Positions 21,479 through 33,300 of a stretch of DNA of 64,000 nucleotides are shown here, in pieces. The stretch's first letter is position 1; every line of letters starts with the position of its first letter. The stretch is from the NCBI GenBank assembly GCA_018881555.1, contig JACAXG010000105.1, forward strand, positions 736,963-800,962, read 5' to 3'. Position numbers and translations under genes: made by a program. Source of the stretch: Amblyornis subalaris (lineage: Eukaryota; Chordata; Aves; Passeriformes; Ptilonorhynchidae). The notes under the pieces were generated by a model. That model searched no databases. It had not been told where the DNA came from and saw only the letters and a program-made list of their open reading frames with translations.

Positions 21479-21799
21479 CATCGATGCAGGCGATCCATTT
21501 GAAAGTTGACGCACCATCCCAGGATTGATGTCGCAGAGTGATAAGTTGATTACATAAACCAACCCCTCCAAAATACAATCCCTCTAGACTGTCATAACCT
21601 TCCTCACCCTCAACCCTCTATGTCACCCTTGCCCCAACCATGCTCCCAAATACCCTTATCCATTACACCCTCTCCACCTTGAGAATTTGGTTTAGTGGGG
21701 CTAAGGGGGAGCTCGAAAACCATGAGGGGGGAAGAGGGGAAGGACCCGCTGGAATTACCCTTTCCAGGAGTTATAACCTCTTTTTAACAACCTCTGTTT
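21479..21799. other. pol-env spacer of the provirus
   Basis: About 320 nt between the integrase stop and the env frame, with no open frame of note. It holds pyrimidine-rich DNA near the right end (ccctttccag at about 21760; tttttaac...ccctaacag to 21813) that could act as the env splice acceptor. In many alpharetroviruses pol and env overlap, so a spacer here is closer to a beta-like layout or reflects decay. Confidence 0.5.
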
Positions 21800-21832
21800 G
21801 TGAACCCTAACAGACAACACCAGCCGAGACCT

Positions 21833-22873
21833 ATGCCTACATTCGCAGCTATGCTGTTCGGAATTCACTCCGTCGCTATCTGCTGGGTCCTGTTAACCTT
21901 GCTAACTGTGGATGCGTGGATGGTAGCACAGCCCAAGGAGAACGTGTGGATCACCCTGGCTAAGGCCATCAACCAGGACAACATATGCCTATCCATGGGC
22001 AGTGCAGAAAATCCCTTGACCACATGCTTGGTGGGAATTCCCCTCAAACCCAATGAACACCCCTTCACGGGGAAGAGACCCAACCCGGTGGACACCTGGG
22101 ATGAGTGGACAAAGATTTACCCACATGCACCAGAGGAACCCCAGGAACTGGACTTGCTGGGGTCCTCCAGGTCTACATACTGTATTCGATTCTACTATAA
22201 AATAAGTGAACAAGAAGTGGCAGGATTGGGACACCATCAATCTATTTACGTGAGGGATGTAACTCCCACTAAGAAGGTTTACAATTCAGTCAGTTGGTGC
22301 AATTACCCCAGCCATATACCATCTGTCTCCACTCGCCACCCCAGAGTGCTCCCCCGAGGTGTATTTTTGATCTGTGGGGATAGGGTGTGGGCTGGAATTC
22401 TCTCACGTCTCAGAGGAGGACCCTGTACCCTTGGCCAGCTTGCTGTCCTTACCCCAAATATATCACTATTACAAGATTGGAGATCAAGAAATGAATTGGC
22501 CCGTAAAAAGAGAGAGCTTGTACAATTAGACAAAAATTACAACAGCCAAATAGATGATTGGTCAAAACCCAAGAGGGTCGCGGTCTCCCTATTTCTCCCA
22601 TGGGTGGCTGCTGCGAAGGCCCTTGGTGAGCTTTCTCACTTGGGGTGTTGGCTTAGCAAGCAGGCCAATTTGACATCTGCGGCACTAAGCAACCTCCTAG
22701 CGGATGAAGAGACGACCAGGCATGCTACTCTCCAAAATCGGGCAGCTATAGATTTTCTGCCACTTGCCCATGGACATGGCTGCCAGGAATTTGATGGGTG
22801 GTTCTGCCTTAACCTCACCACGCACAGCGAGAGCATACATACCAGTATCCAGAAGATCAGGAACAGCATCTAA
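21833..22873 (+). CDS. env: env: alpharetrovirus-like envelope, truncated before its membrane anchor
   Basis: The ATG at 21833 starts a hydrophobic signal peptide of about 30 residues. The frame is open slightly further upstream (from 21800). The surface part is short (about 227 residues to the furin-type RKKR, 22502-22513) and holds a GVFLICGDRVWAGI segment and a GGPCTLG segment, both strongly like avian leukosis-type Env. The transmembrane part begins after RKKR with an internal fusion-peptide-like Leu/Val/Ala-rich stretch ending in AAAKALGEL. Heptad-rich helices and an immunosuppressive-type segment (22730-22783) ending in GHGC come next. In the Cys-loop the first of the paired Cys is Phe (22802-22804). 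TAA at 22871 ends the frame; the membrane span and tail are still readable in the same frame beyond it (to about 23070). In a virus Env mediates entry; this copy could only give a soluble product. Confidence 0.88.
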   Translation: MPTFAAMLFGIHSVAICWVLLTLLTVDAWMVAQPKENVWITLAKAINQDNICLSMGSAENPLTTCLVGIPLKPNEHPFTGKRPNPVDTWDEWTKIYPHAPEEPQELDLLGSSRSTYCIRFYYKISEQEVAGLGHHQSIYVRDVTPTKKVYNSVSWCNYPSHIPSVSTRHPRVLPRGVFLICGDRVWAGILSRLRGGPCTLGQLAVLTPNISLLQDWRSRNELARKKRELVQLDKNYNSQIDDWSKPKRVAVSLFLPWVAAAKALGELSHLGCWLSKQANLTSAALSNLLADEETTRHATLQNRAAIDFLPLAHGHGCQEFDGWFCLNLTTHSESIHTSIQKIRNSI

Positions 22874-23062
22874 GAGCTCAAGACAGAGAAACCACCCAAG
22901 TGGTTTGAAGACTTATTAGGACACTGGGGACTCACTGGATGGCTAGCCTCCCTGCTAAGGACCATGTTGTGGGTTCTTCTGATTGTTTTCATTGTTTTAT
23001 GCATCCTTGGTTGCTTGAGACGCCTGCTTTTGAGATCCTTGGGAGAAGCGTTTTTAATTAAT
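22874..23062 (+). pseudogene. env: env remnant: membrane anchor and tail beyond the premature stop
   Basis: In the env frame after TAA 22871, codons continue open through a membrane-proximal Trp-containing region (WFEDLLGHWG) and a hydrophobic span (about 22963-23020, with Leu, Ile, Val and Cys). A short basic and polar tail runs up to the polypurine tract. The preserved frame implies the stop is a point mutation that arose late. Confidence 0.75.
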
Positions 23063-23075
23063 AAAGAAGGGGGAG
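23063..23075 (+). other. Polypurine tract
   Basis: The purine run aaagaagggggag ends two bases before the TG of the 3' LTR. This is the standard position of the plus-strand primer for retroviral DNA synthesis. Confidence 0.9.
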
Positions 23076-23076
23076 T

Positions 23077-23656
23077 TGTGGGGGCCAGAGAGCCCAGTGA
23101 CAGGGGAACTATAAGGCTCCCTTGGAGGGTGGAACCTTAAGCACGCCCCTAGGGTATCTCATTTCTAATGTATTAATGTATTCCAACTCCGTACCCCCTG
23201 TTGGCCACTGGCCTTCCTGCCCCTTTTTGCCCTATATGTCCCCATTCCAGAAGGTTCTCCCTCACTTGGTCCCCCATTGGTCCCTATTCCTTTGACACTC
23301 CCCTAATGTTTCCCCATTGGCCCTCGTACCTTGAACCTGCCTTTGTACTGCCCCTATGCCCTCAGACTATTGGACCTGATGCTCTGCCTCCACCCCTACC
23401 AACCCCGTATAAAACCCTGTGTTCTGCCCTGTTCTTTGTCTTTGTCTTTGTCCCTGGACCCCTTCACGTGGTCAGAATAAACTCTGCCTGTGGAATTCCA
23501 AACAAAGACCCTTCCTGCTTCTTTATATTGTCAATCCGCTTCTCCGAGTCATCATCTGGTGTGCGCGAGAGTGTGTGTGCGAGGGCCCTCCATAGCGGCT
23601 TCCCAGCTGGGGACGCTTTTGGAAGGTTGCGGCACTCACCATCCGCCGCCGCGACA
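23077..23656 (+). repeat. 3' LTR (580 bp)
   Basis: It starts tgtggggg and ends gcgaca. It is collinear with the 5' LTR apart from about 21 substitutions and one extra tttgtc hexamer in a short tandem (near 23440-23455). It keeps the three ATTGG boxes, TATAAAA (23408-23414) and AATAAA (23476-23481). As the copy nearest KCND2, this LTR could in principle act as a promoter or enhancer in the same direction. Confidence 0.95.
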
Positions 23657-23662
23657 GGTTCT
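23657..23662 (+). repeat. Target-site duplication ggttct, 3' copy
   Basis: Exact match to 15041-15046, directly after the terminal CA of the 3' LTR. Confidence 0.95.
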
Positions 23663-26551
23663 AGACATATTGAAGAAGCCTGGTTCACCTTCATGGTAAA
23701 ATATGACTTGGCAGAGGCTGTTTAAACAATTCATGTGAGGATGAGCACTGCTTAGGCTAAGTACGAAAAAGACAATCAGCAACTCAAGGTGCACTCTGAT
23801 ATCTGCATCTGGGAAATTGAAAAAATCAAAGAGGTTGATAATATGAAATTAGATATCACTTCGTGGAGTGGGAGTAGATTTAATAAGTGCTATGAAAGCA
23901 TCAGTCTTCACCCTCCCTTGGTCAAGTCTCATCTCCTGGGATGAGGGCTGACACGTGGCTGCAGAGCTCCTGGATCCACATGCAGGCTGCACTGTGCCAT
24001 CAAAACACAATATTTATAGCAACAGCAAAACGTTTCCTATTTTTTATGTACAGAAAAATACTTATGCATGGGAAAAAACATATGCTTTCTACAGCTAATT
24101 AAACAGTAATTCTGGCATCAGATATCAAAATATTCTCAAGACAAAAAATGACAGCAGGCTTTTGAATACTATCTTTTGTAACAGTCCTAACCAAATCTGG
24201 AAGATACTGCTTCAATGAAGAAATATTTTCCAAAGCTAAATAGGTCTCATCATTACAGTATTGACTTTTTTCCTAATGCAGTCTAAGGTGTGGAGACTGT
24301 AATGGATTATTGAACGCAACTTTTTAATTTTTCCAAAGGCTATACTTACCATATGACTAGGCAAGGAGTAGGTAACTTAGGAAGTATGTATGCAGTATGC
24401 AGTATGCAGTAAGTATGTATACAGGAAAAGCCAACAGAAGTATAACAATATCTGTTTTATTTTAGTGTTAATACATTTGTGATATTCAAGTATCCTTTAA
24501 AATAGCCATTTATTTGGGAAAGTGTTACCTATATAATGCTTACATAATAAAACCACTAAGTAATCATCCAATGGTTGTAACATAGGGCTGGTGAGGAATT
24601 CACAAGAAAATAAATGGGAGAAGTATTATCCCTGCCTATATCGACAGTGTTAAATGGACTCTCCATCTACATTAGCAACAGATACATCTTTTAGTGCTTT
24701 TAGAGCAAGGCTCACTCAGAGCAGCTATCAGTAGGCTAAGAACCTCCTTCCCTTTCATTCACGGTACTTCACAGATACCACTCTACTCTTATTGAATTAA
24801 TAAGGACTGAAGAGAGCAACCATACCAGATTCATATCCTAGCCATGACATAATGCTAAAAACACACCTAAGCCAGCCAGTTCTCAAAGGTCCCCTGCAGC
24901 ACTGCATTCTCCTCCCTCTATCAAATATCTGAGTAATCCAATAGCTCATTTTCAAGTGAGACGCATTCAAATCTCTCATTGGCCAGAAAAACCTGAACTG
25001 AGATTTCTACCCACCCAAAAGAAAGTAGTATAGAGATGTATGCCTTCCTGGACATGTGGAAAATGCTTCTTCTTGAATGGATTCTTAAAACATAGCCAGA
25101 CAACAGATTGACTCTAGGTTCTAGAGCTTAGACAGATGAAGAAAGTATTCCTGTCACATATAAAAGGTTTGTTAAGAAATTTGGGAGGCAGACCCAAAGA
25201 GACTCTCATAGTTAAATCACTCTCTTGAAAAAGATGCGTTCAAGTGCTCTTAAGGTGAGGGGAAGGGTGAAAAAGAACCGGACTTCTATCATCTGCATCC
25301 ATAGCGAGTGCTCTAACCAGCCTTTCTTGGCTATGCTGTATGCAGAACATACTCTGCTCAGTGTGCAGTAAATAATTGTTGAGTCAGACTGTGCAGAAAA
25401 GCTAGAAAAGGTCCCTAGATTATGGCTCCTGGTGGGTAGCAGTATAACAGAAACATCGATCTTCTCCCCACTATCAAAAATTGATTGCTTTTGGAAATTT
25501 TACTGCAGAAATAGACCACTTTCAGCACCTCAGGAAACATTATGGCAACATTAACTTAGGGTGGTTATGTGCTCAGGATCCAAATTTGAGACTAGTCTGG
25601 TAGAGAACTTAGAACAGCCCTGACTTGGCATACTGACCGGATTTTTCTACATAAATAAGTAAGTAAATAAATAAATAAGATACCACAAGCCCTAAGGTGT
25701 CATAATTTCATTCATAACTAGTAGGTGACCTTCTGCTACAGATGTAAATGGCCCATATGGAACAGCTGCAATTTTCTTTAAAAAATGGAGCACATCTCAG
25801 TCAGGGTTAACACACATTGTATGGAGAGCTTCAGTTAAATAGCTTCTAATGGAAGTTGAAAGAACAGTGGGAGTCAAGCTCCATACCGACTTAATGAAAG
25901 TTAACAATCTCAGTATTAACCAGCTAATAGTGAAACTGCCAGCAACTTAGATGTATTCAGTTAAAGAAAAACCACCACCACCACCATAACAACAATAACA
26001 AAATAAAGCAAGAAGAAAAAAAGCACTCATTTTTCCATAACTGTTTGCATTAAAGGAAGCAAATTTCTGACAGACCTGCTGTTACATGGGTTGGATTGCA
26101 GTTACCTATATGCAGTTGATTGCATGACTGTGGAAGGACAACACATTTTATTACAGTACCATATCCTAAAAGCAACTGTTTCAGAAAAATAGAATCTAGC
26201 AACTTGTTCAGTAGTCTGACCTGAGCAGGTAAATTCAGGCTCTTGTACAGAATGTGATATATTTGAAATGAAGAACAACTACTATACAGCATAACCTGAC
26301 CATGTTTTTTCATTTGTTTGCTTTCTGGATTGAAATACATACATTTGTTGTGGCTGATCATTTCTACTGATATATAATTTGCAGAGTTTGTAGTAACTGC
26401 AGATATTCAGGCCACATAGAAAGCACAACTGATATTTCCAAAATATACTGATTTTTCTTGATTTGATTTCTCACATTGATTTTCAATGTACTGCTCAAGG
26501 CTCACGGCTTTTGCACAGAACTTTGACTATAATTATTTGTCTTGGAGCGAT
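23663..26551. other. Intergenic DNA, no gene recognised
   Basis: No coding region is supported. Simple repeats are present: a tatgcag tandem (about 24388-24410), an AAAT/AAGT run (about 25651-25680) and a cca/aca-rich stretch (25971-26005). Nothing else is recognised. Confidence 0.6.
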
Positions 26552-26557
26552 TTATTA

Positions 26558-27377
26558 TGATGGCCTATTCCATGATCCTCTGCCTATGCCCAAAAATGCT
26601 TCCTGTACCTTTAAAACCTGAGGCTGGAGGAGTGTGGAGCAAAGTGCTGGGGGAGGTTTCCCGCTTTTGCTGAGTGGGCGGTTTGAAGCCTTGCTGCCCA
26701 GGCTTCCCACGGCTCTGTGCAGCGTGGTTTCTCTGCTTGGCTGACTTGGTTTTTGGCCCACACAAAAATTTTTTCCCTTCCCTGGCTTGGAGAAACTGAA
26801 CTAGCAATCTTTTGGCTGCTTTGAGCTGAACTGAATGGGCTGCTGCTCCGAGACCAATAGGATCAGCAGGAAGTGGGGCCACTCTGTTCCAACCCAAGCC
26901 CCAGCGAGCAAAGCTGGGGAGAGAAAGCACACCGAAGGCTCCAGCCCAGCTGTTTCATCTGCCGTGACTGCAGTGGAGAAGAGGTCGACACCAGGTAGCC
27001 ACTGAGGTTTCCCTTGCTGCTGGAATTCCTCCATGGGGGTTTTGCTTCCTTCATGTGAGAGCCGGCGCCATCTGGGACCATGTGTTGGGAAGGAGTATTC
27101 CTCCAACACTGGGCCCATTCTCTGGACACCTTTGGGATCTTTGTTCCTCTGTGTGTGTGTGGGGAAGTGAGTTTTGACAGTTTAGTGTTTAACAGTTACT
27201 TGTTTTCCCTTGCCTTGTGGGTGGGCATTCTGTTTGTTAATAAATGGTTTAATTTTTTTTTCACTTTCATCTATTAGTATTCATTCCCTATTGGTGGAAT
27301 GGGATTTTTGGAACCCTTTTGGAGAGAAAGACTCAGTCCAGAGAGTCCTCTCTTAAATTTGTCTCAAAACTGAGACA
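26558..27377 (+). mobile_element. Probable solo LTR (about 820 bp), ERVL-like
   Basis: A GC-richer block starting tgatggcc and ending actgagaca stands out from the AT-rich surroundings. ttatt occurs on both sides (26552-26556, with one extra a before the TG; 27378-27382), an imperfect 5-bp target duplication. An AATAAA signal at 27239-27244 sits about 135 bp before the end, followed by a T-run and a U5-like tail. No internal retroviral genes adjoin, so it is read as a solo LTR in plus orientation. The ERVL assignment is from general resemblance and is not certain. Confidence 0.6.
27239..27244 (+). terminator. AATAAA signal in the solo LTR
   Basis: AATAAA followed by a T-rich run (about 27250-27262) is consistent with the R/U5 boundary of an LTR. 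It could still end read-through transcripts. Confidence 0.5.
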
Positions 27378-27382
27378 TTATT

Positions 27383-30300
27383 GCATTAACTGAAGAGCTG
27401 CACTTTTATCATAATTGTGGGGATACACAGTGAGCAGCAAAGACTTCAAGAAGACTTATAAACTCAGTTTGTGTAGTGCATGTAAGGTCATCTTGATCTT
27501 CCAGAAAAAAAATGTATCAGAAGACAATACAGAACTTATTCATCAGTTATTAATTTAATAAAACTTTAACTAACTCAATATTCAAAGCAGTTCAGTGCAA
27601 GAGACACCAAACTTGCGGAACAATTCTGAAATCAACAGGACGCAGCTTGCACAAGTATCAATTTTAAGGCTAAAAAATCACTTTCCTAATTAAACTGAAT
27701 TCCTACACAACAATGAAAGGCAGCAGATCTAAAAGCAACTTCTAAACGGGTTCAGACAAAAGTTCTTGTATACAGCCATTCATACTCTTCAATTCATAGC
27801 ATAGTCCCCAAAAGACTTTTGACCTGTGCCAACCAAGACTGTCTTATACAGTGCCCAAGCAGCATTATGGAAAAGTCTAGGGAAGGGACTATTCCCAACA
27901 GGTTGGATGCATGAAGCCTCCAAGAGAAGGGAGCAAACTATGTGCAATTTGCCATCATAGATTGGTTCTTGGACCATTTTACTTACTAATATAGCTGCTA
28001 CTAGAAAACATTGTGTTGGGAAAATCACTAGCTTTATCAGAAAACACTCCAGAGAAACTTTTCAAAACTGACACATGCACAGAAAGGCCAACAGTTTTCT
28101 GTGGAAAGCCTTGGGTCAGACATTCATTTAACAAAAATGAGCACAGTTATACTGATTTTGAATGAAGTCATGAGTACTATGATGATTTCCCTGTGAAAGG
28201 GATGTGGCCTTCTGCTTCAGAGTACAAAACCATCTTCATACGAGGTCTTGGTTTAAACAGTTCTGAGAGATTTCATGTTTCTGGAAAAATATCTTCTGAA
28301 CTGTGGTTGGTTTGTTGGTCTATGTCCCTAGATAATAAAAGGATTAGAGCTTTAAAGGCAGAGAGAAGTGGAGCTATGTTAAAACTATAAAGCACTTCAT
28401 CCATTTGTTCCTATAGAGGATCACTAAATGCAATAAATCAGATGCTATTAAAATCTTGGGGGAACTGGTTCAGAATTTTACTAACAGAATCATGATGTCT
28501 GCTTCTTGCACAGAGTAATATAATAAGAAACAAATGCAATGATGTAGGCCAGAATTTTGAAAAGAAGAACACAATTTTAAATTGCTAGAAAGGAAAAATA
28601 TTTTAAAGTAATTACTTTCCTGTGTATTTTTAGACATCTGTAATTGAAAACAGAGTTTTAACCTCTTTTGGGCTGCTAATGACAGGAGAGGTAAAATGAC
28701 AAGCCCTTTCATGGGGTTTCAGACCCAGTGTCCAGTCACTAGGTGCCAGGAAATACATGACTTCAGAATTACTTTATTGCTTAGCTAATATAATAAAATT
28801 TTCTAATATAAACATTTTAGAAAACTGACGCATTCTGAGCTTTTTATGTATTGACTATTGCTGCTCTATAACTATTACATAGCCTATAGGTGCTCTGTAG
28901 TTTCTCCTTTCTTATGGTTTTTTGGTTTTCCTTTTTCAAAGTGAGAATTGCCTCATCTGTAAACTTTCAGTTGCACTCTATTGTTTTTCATGTAAACCTA
29001 CATTATTCCAAATGCAGATTGACACTTCTGTCAAAGACAAATTTGAAAGGAAAAGTGACTTCCAAACTGGCCCTCAGGAAAAGGGAGTCAAGGCTAAGAA
29101 GGGAGAGTGTTTTCTCATGCATTGGTAATAATTAAATTTTCTATTGAGTTCTGTATAATAAAGGGTAATAGAAGAATGCACGAATGTTGAAAAGAAAATA
29201 AGTGAAGTTCAGTAGTTTTTGGCTGAAAACTAGCTCAAGTGAGAAATTCACATGGTCTTCATGTGGGAGCTCTTTAAAAGAAGGTGGGACTCCAATAGCT
29301 TGTCTATCATGACTCAACAAGACTTTCTGTTTGAGCATCACATTTTGGGTAACTCATTTGGCAAGGATGACTAGAGACTGACGTCAGAAGGTTCTGGTAA
29401 TGGTGCTCAGGGAAAAGAAGGATTCAAAAGACCATCTAATTGAACAGTTGATTTTGCAATTAACAACTGCAGCAGCCTCTTGTTGTCAGAGCATTCAGAT
29501 TCAAATTTCTGACTTGGGTCAGAACTGTGGACCAGACTCTTCCTCATGCAAAGAACGACTTGACCATGGGTATATAACATGGGCAGAACAAGGAAGAAGG
29601 ATGAAGCTTGCAAATATCTAAAAAATTCCTTCACAAGTTGCTGCAAGATCATATTTGTATTTTATGGCTTCATTTCCCAAACAATTGTGACCATATTTTG
29701 TGGGTAGGAAAACTGACTTTCACTCAGACTTATTTGGGAGAGAGAATGCTGAGATTTGCACACGTTCTCTAAGCACAGAAAGCAGAGCTACATCTCCAAG
29801 AAACTGCTCCATTTGCAGTAGCTTCTACAGATATGCTTCACAATGTGCAGTGGTGATGTTTACTCTGTTTCATCAAACATTCATTCATTCACACACTTTC
29901 TAGACTAACTAGTCAGATCATGGTCGAACTTGCATTTGCTGACTATCCATTACCCCCTCCATTGTTAGTCAAAGGACTTATCTCAACTATACTAAAGCAC
30001 TAACAAAAAAAATCCTGCAAAATCACACACTCACCAGCAGGAATTTATTCAAACTGATATAAAAACCAATTCTAGTCTCAGTTATTGATCTCAGTTTGTA
30101 TCCTTTAAGGTCAGTTTATCCTGGAATATCTAGGAAGAGAATTGGTCCACAAATAAGTGTTCTTACAAATAAGGAAACTGGCATATTTTCTTCCACATTA
30201 TGCAACTGTACTCTTTGGGTTATTTCAGAACGTTTATCTAAACCTTCAGATAGTATTTAATCCATAGTTAGTGAAGATGTCTTTGGTAACCTTCAGATCA

Positions 30301-33300
30301 TGACATATATTTCCAGTAACCACTTTGGGAGTTTATTTCCCAGAGAGGATACAGAAACATCTCAGGAAGGCATTGACTACCTGGGAACTAACTGAGGCAA
30401 CTAAGTCCATTTAGGCCCTTCACTTACAAAGGATATTAAACTCACAAAGAAGAGAAACAAAGAGGATTTTGCTGGCTGGAAAGTCATTCACAGAGCAGAG
30501 CTCTGGGAAAACAGCAGGAACCTCAAATACCTCAGTTTTTATTTTGGGGGAGGATTTCTGTTTGTCACACTAAAAAGAAGAAATAGGGCTAAAGAAATTT
30601 ACATGTGTCAAGCTGGATAAATTCAAAACCCTTGTTATAAATACCTAACTGCAAAATGAGTTCAAGCCTGAGCCTTGAGTGAATTTTCTTCTTGTTCTGC
30701 TCCTGGCTTGCTTAAAATGACATTAAAAAAAAAAAAAGTCAGCAAAATCCAGATACAGAGAAATAGGATAATACCAGAAGAATGAATACACAAAAAGCTT
30801 TAAAAAGGATCTTAAAGAAGTATTGTGATGCTTGGCTATGCAGTGGTATTTTTTCTTGAGAATTTAATAATCTATTTGCCACGGGCCAAGTTTAAATCTG
30901 TTTTGCACCTCATGTAATGAAGAGCATTTAGGTTGAATGAACTTCCAAATTGGCTGTGGGATGACCATATGAGCCAGTACAAAGGAGATAAGGTGATCAG
31001 TATGAAGGCTACATTTGGGTATGTACTGACTTTTAGTACCTTACATATCTGTGGCATCTTATTTAAATTGGTTGTTCTCCATATTGATTCACTTCGGAAG
31101 TTTCAGTCAATGAGAAATTTGTGCTTCTCTACCGTTTTCCACCTCCTGGCCTCCAGCAGAAAGGCATCTGATCAGACTTGCACAGACTGCACCAAGGGAA
31201 CAGAATCACTTAACACGTGATGTAACTCGTACCTCCATCTGCTTTGCAACGGAAGTGGAAGATGTCAGTATGTGGAAGGAAGATTTGGAACCATTTCCCT
31301 CGCCTTCTGAATTCCTCAGGAAGCATCTGGAGCCAAGACCCTTAGACAGATGACTTTCTCTCAGGGTGTAATCAGTGGTGTAATATGTGTCTCTGCACAG
31401 AGCAAACATTGACCAGCTGAATTAGGATGCTCTTGCAGGTAGATCATCCCATTTTTACTTCCCTAGTCAGAGAGAACCATGATTACATTTAACCGTAAGC
31501 CTCTTGCAGACTTTCAAAACCTATCTGAAAAAATGTAAATTGCAAATTTATATTTACATTAAACTGTTTTATAAAATTACAGTAAATATTTATGTTACTA
31601 TTTAAATTTGTAGAGAAGAGAAATAATCATTGGAAGCTAATTGCAATTATTGCAATCCTAGACTAAGATTTTATGTTCATAGAAACATGAAAGAAATTCC
31701 CAAAGTAAAATGTTCTTTTTCTTTAGTAATTACTGAATAAAAAGTCTCACACACAAAAACATCCACTCAAAACAACTTATTCCATAACTGCATGCATTTA
31801 TACAAAGCATGGATTTCTAACTACACTAACAGACTGACATTTTCACTACATTTTCAGCCAACACTTTTTGTTAATAAAGTGAGGTTTTCCCATGTTACAC
31901 TGAAAAACTTCAATAAGAAACTAATTTATCCAGGCAGATATATGTGTTTAGGTGTTTGCATAATCAAACAGCTTTTTCTCCTAAATATTTCATACATCTA
32001 CTTTATTCTCTGGTCTCTGTCCTTCTAATCACTAACAAGCAGTGTAAATAATGTTCTCAATAATAGAATATTACTGAATCTACACAGCTCCTCAGTTATC
32101 TTAATGATCATTTGGAAATACACCTGGTTTACTTCTAAAAAGAGTTATACAGAGAGGTAGCTATTCAGGGATATATCTGTATGGATACAGATGTACAAGC
32201 AGACACACTGCAAACTAATTTGGGACTCAGAAGATACTGAGTCAAATCTAACTTCTGACCATGATTTACTGTCCTATCTTCAGAAGATCATATTCCTTTC
32301 TTTTTGTCATTTCCCATTCATTTCCCATTATTTGGAAGACAGAGATAATGACCTCTATTGCTGAACAAATATATAATAAAAAAGCAAGTACTTTTTGCCC
32401 AGACAATTTTCTTCAATCTTCTACTATGAATTATTGGAGAAAATTGATGAGTCAAGACACTAGGAAGTTTAATTTATCGTGAAAACATCTGGGTTACTTT
32501 GCATAACTCCTCTTTGTTCAGTGAAAATACGCACTTATGTATGTAAGGCTCAGTATTATCAACCAGTAAAATCTCTGCATTGGCTGATGTAGGTGACTTA
32601 CAGGTTTCTGTTCAGCCCTTCAATGTTTGTGAAAAGTCACATTGCTGAGTTGTATCAAACTCCTGTAAGGAAGCAGCTAAAAGGGCTAAAAGTTTGTGTT
32701 GAAACCACTGTACCAAGTATGTTCCAAATGTGAAGGTTTTGCTGTTGATGGATGCATCTAAGTAGATCCTTTCATGTCAGAGAAACTACAGGGCCATTCT
32801 TCCCCACCTTTACCTTATTTGTGTGACTCCTTTTCAATTCAAGAATAGAACAAGATGTTGAAAACATAAAATGGTGAAATTATATATTCTTTGCTGAAAG
32901 ATGTTACCTCATCTTGCCCAATTCTGACTTCAGCCATCTTACCAATTTCTATAAGAAAAGGCTTTGAGGACAGGAATGATATTTTATGCTTCATATGCGA
33001 GATAGAAAACTGGGGCAGCAATGACTGTGCCATAGAGCTGAGGGAATCATTCAGAGTTAATAATTTATTTGCTGAATATAGCTTCCTTTCTTCCTTTTTG
33101 AACAGTTGTGAAAAAGCATCTTCCTTTCAGCTGCAAGACAGACAATGGCACACTGGAGTGGGTGACTCAGGGTGAGCGAAAGGCCATAATACACCTCGCA
33201 CTGATGTAGCCTGCCTCCCTGCTGAAGCCCTTTGAGCACATATCTTTACATGGTGACCCTTTGGTGTATGGCCACTTGTATTTGCTGATTTGTGACCCGT

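Larger units (their letters stand above)
15047..23656 (+). mobile_element. Near-complete class II endogenous retrovirus, 8.61 kb
   Basis: All parts of a provirus are present in order: 5' LTR, Lys-type primer binding site, leader, gag, pro with a dUTPase-like domain, pol (RT, RNase H, integrase), env, polypurine tract and 3' LTR, flanked by a perfect 6-bp duplication. Gag, pro and pol lie in three successive -1 frames, as in betaretroviruses, while Env resembles alpharetroviral Env. The copy is defective. It has in-frame stops at 16337, 19497, 19505, 19748, 20741 and 22871, frame changes near 19490-19500, at an eight-G run (21096-21103) and near 21228, and altered catalytic residues in protease and integrase. 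About 21 LTR-LTR differences (counted by eye) indicate a moderately old insertion. Confidence 0.97.
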
